Assembly (NCBI RefSeq): GCF_019711375.1 | Contig: NZ_CP081295.1 | Location: 1-64,000 of the forward strand | Source of the DNA: Qipengyuania aurantiaca | Lineage (GTDB): Bacteria; Pseudomonadota; Alphaproteobacteria; Sphingomonadales; Sphingomonadaceae | Direction: 5' to 3' | Length of the DNA: 64,000 nt | Shown: positions 63,404 to 64,000 of the stretch, piece by piece | Layout of the letters: each line of letters starts with the position of its first letter | Position numbering within the stretch: the stretch's first letter is position 1 | Position numbers and translations under genes: made by a program | The notes under the pieces: model-generated | What the model was told of the DNA's origin: nothing | Seen by the model: only the letters and a program-made list of their open reading frames with translations | Database searches by the model: none

Positions 63404-64000
63404 ATGCCCCGTCCAAACCTCGGTCCGAAACTTATCTGGAGGCAGGATCGAGATCGATACTACATCAGGTGGTCCGAGAATGGTCGCACCAAATCATACT
63501 CTACCGGCACCACCGATTTGAATGAGGCCAAGGATGTCCTTCGGGACTTCCTAGCGCAGAATATCGAGATCGAAGAAGGTACGCGGCCGGAAAACTTTCC
63601 GATCGAGTACGCTCTTATCTACTACGGGGAGAACCATGCGCCGACAACGGCTGCGCCTGAACGTATTGCATACGCGATGGACGCCCTCCTTCCGTTCTGG
63701 TCCGAGTTCAATGTGGGAGACATCACTCAGGCAACATGCAACTCCTACGCTGCTTTCCGCAATCAGTCCCGAGCCAAGGGAATCTCGCAGAGTACCCTGC
63801 GCAAGGAACTCGCCACGCTCACCGCTGCGATCAACTTCTGCGTTCGGGAAAGAAAGCTGACGCAGACTGTCTACGTCCCACTTCCGGCAAAGAGCGCACC
63901 CAAAGATAGATGGCTGACCGTATCCGAGGTTGCCCGTTTGCTTTGGGAGTCCCGGAAGGGCGGGCTCAACACGCGCTCGTATCTCCCACTCTTCGTACTG
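63404..64000 (+). CDS. Tyrosine-recombinase-type integrase, N-terminal part (runs off the window)
   Basis: The frame is open from ATG 63404 (after GGGAGG) to the last base, 199 codons without a stop. It reads MPRPNLGPKLIWRQDRDRYYIRW then STGTTDLNEAKDVLRDF, an AP2-like arm-binding opening. A SAM-like core-binding domain (APERIAYAMDALLPFW, ITQATCNSYAAFRNQSRAKG, STLRKELATLTAAINF) follows, then WLTVSEVARLLWE, which starts the catalytic domain. The catalytic Arg/His/Tyr lie beyond the edge. Confidence 0.8.
   Translation, partial: MPRPNLGPKLIWRQDRDRYYIRWSENGRTKSYSTGTTDLNEAKDVLRDFLAQNIEIEEGTRPENFPIEYALIYYGENHAPTTAAPERIAYAMDALLPFWSEFNVGDITQATCNSYAAFRNQSRAKGISQSTLRKELATLTAAINFCVRERKLTQTVYVPLPAKSAPKDRWLTVSEVARLLWESRKGGLNTRSYLPLFVL

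Overview
The window looks like a chromosomal segment of a GC-rich alphaproteobacterium of the Sphingomonadales, most likely an Erythrobacter-type marine or freshwater member. This rests on gene content and context: the phoR-porin-pst-phoU-phoB order, GTTC-N7-GTTC LexA boxes, imuA/imuB/dnaE2 with a UdgX and radical SAM pair, PEP-CTERM-type PrsK/PrsR regulators, and zapA-6S RNA-fau synteny. No rRNA gene or taxonomic marker is present, so this is inference.

Layout. 1-8.9 kb: tRNA-Glu, then the phosphate regulon (PhoR, an OprO/OprP-type porin, PstSCAB, PhoU, PhoB) with two similar three-unit Pho-box arrays. 8.9-10.2 kb: an extensin-family protein and a LysE exporter. 10.3-16.6 kb and 18.3-20.8 kb: two SOS-type operons (radical SAM protein, DUF4130-UdgX fusion and DnaE2; ImuA and ImuB), each headed by a LexA box and separated by small secreted and PilZ genes. 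20.9-25.9 kb: a PNPOx-like protein, an NSS transporter, PanB, a DUF475/TerC protein and an SBF-like transporter. 25.9-29.9 kb: PrsR, PrsK and a small membrane protein. 30-33.3 kb: a RamB/ScfR-like regulator divergent from isocitrate lyase. 33.4-39.5 kb: an M20 amidohydrolase, SLC13 permease, membrane protein, tRNA-Leu, inositol monophosphatase-like protein, an unknown protein and EF-P. 39.5-43.1 kb: secreted and cell-wall proteins (M23 peptidase, L,D-transpeptidase) and ThiE. 43.1-49.1 kb: lower-glycolysis and pentose-phosphate genes (class I aldolase, Pgk, Gap, transketolase). 49.3-52.6 kb: ZapA, 6S RNA, Fau, DUF2842, a GPH-type transporter and tRNA-Asp. 52.9-57.9 kb: a branched-chain 2-oxoacid dehydrogenase operon containing an odd lysine-less lipoyl-like protein, then ThyA.

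From tRNA-Pro at 58.0 kb to the right edge the composition becomes visibly more AT-rich and the content changes to an accessory defence island. It holds a two-gene GHKL ATPase plus Rossmann methyltransferase-like module, a Vsr endonuclease, a C5-cytosine methyltransferase, a convergent PD-(D/E)xK-type restriction endonuclease candidate, and the start of a tyrosine-recombinase-like integrase that runs off the window. This island is the best place to look for an undescribed system.

Two families of dispersed palindromic elements occur. One copy lies in frame inside dnaE2. Another encodes the C-terminal tail of ImuA. A third sits directly in front of the fau start codon. All functional statements come from reading motifs and context by eye; no database search was run.
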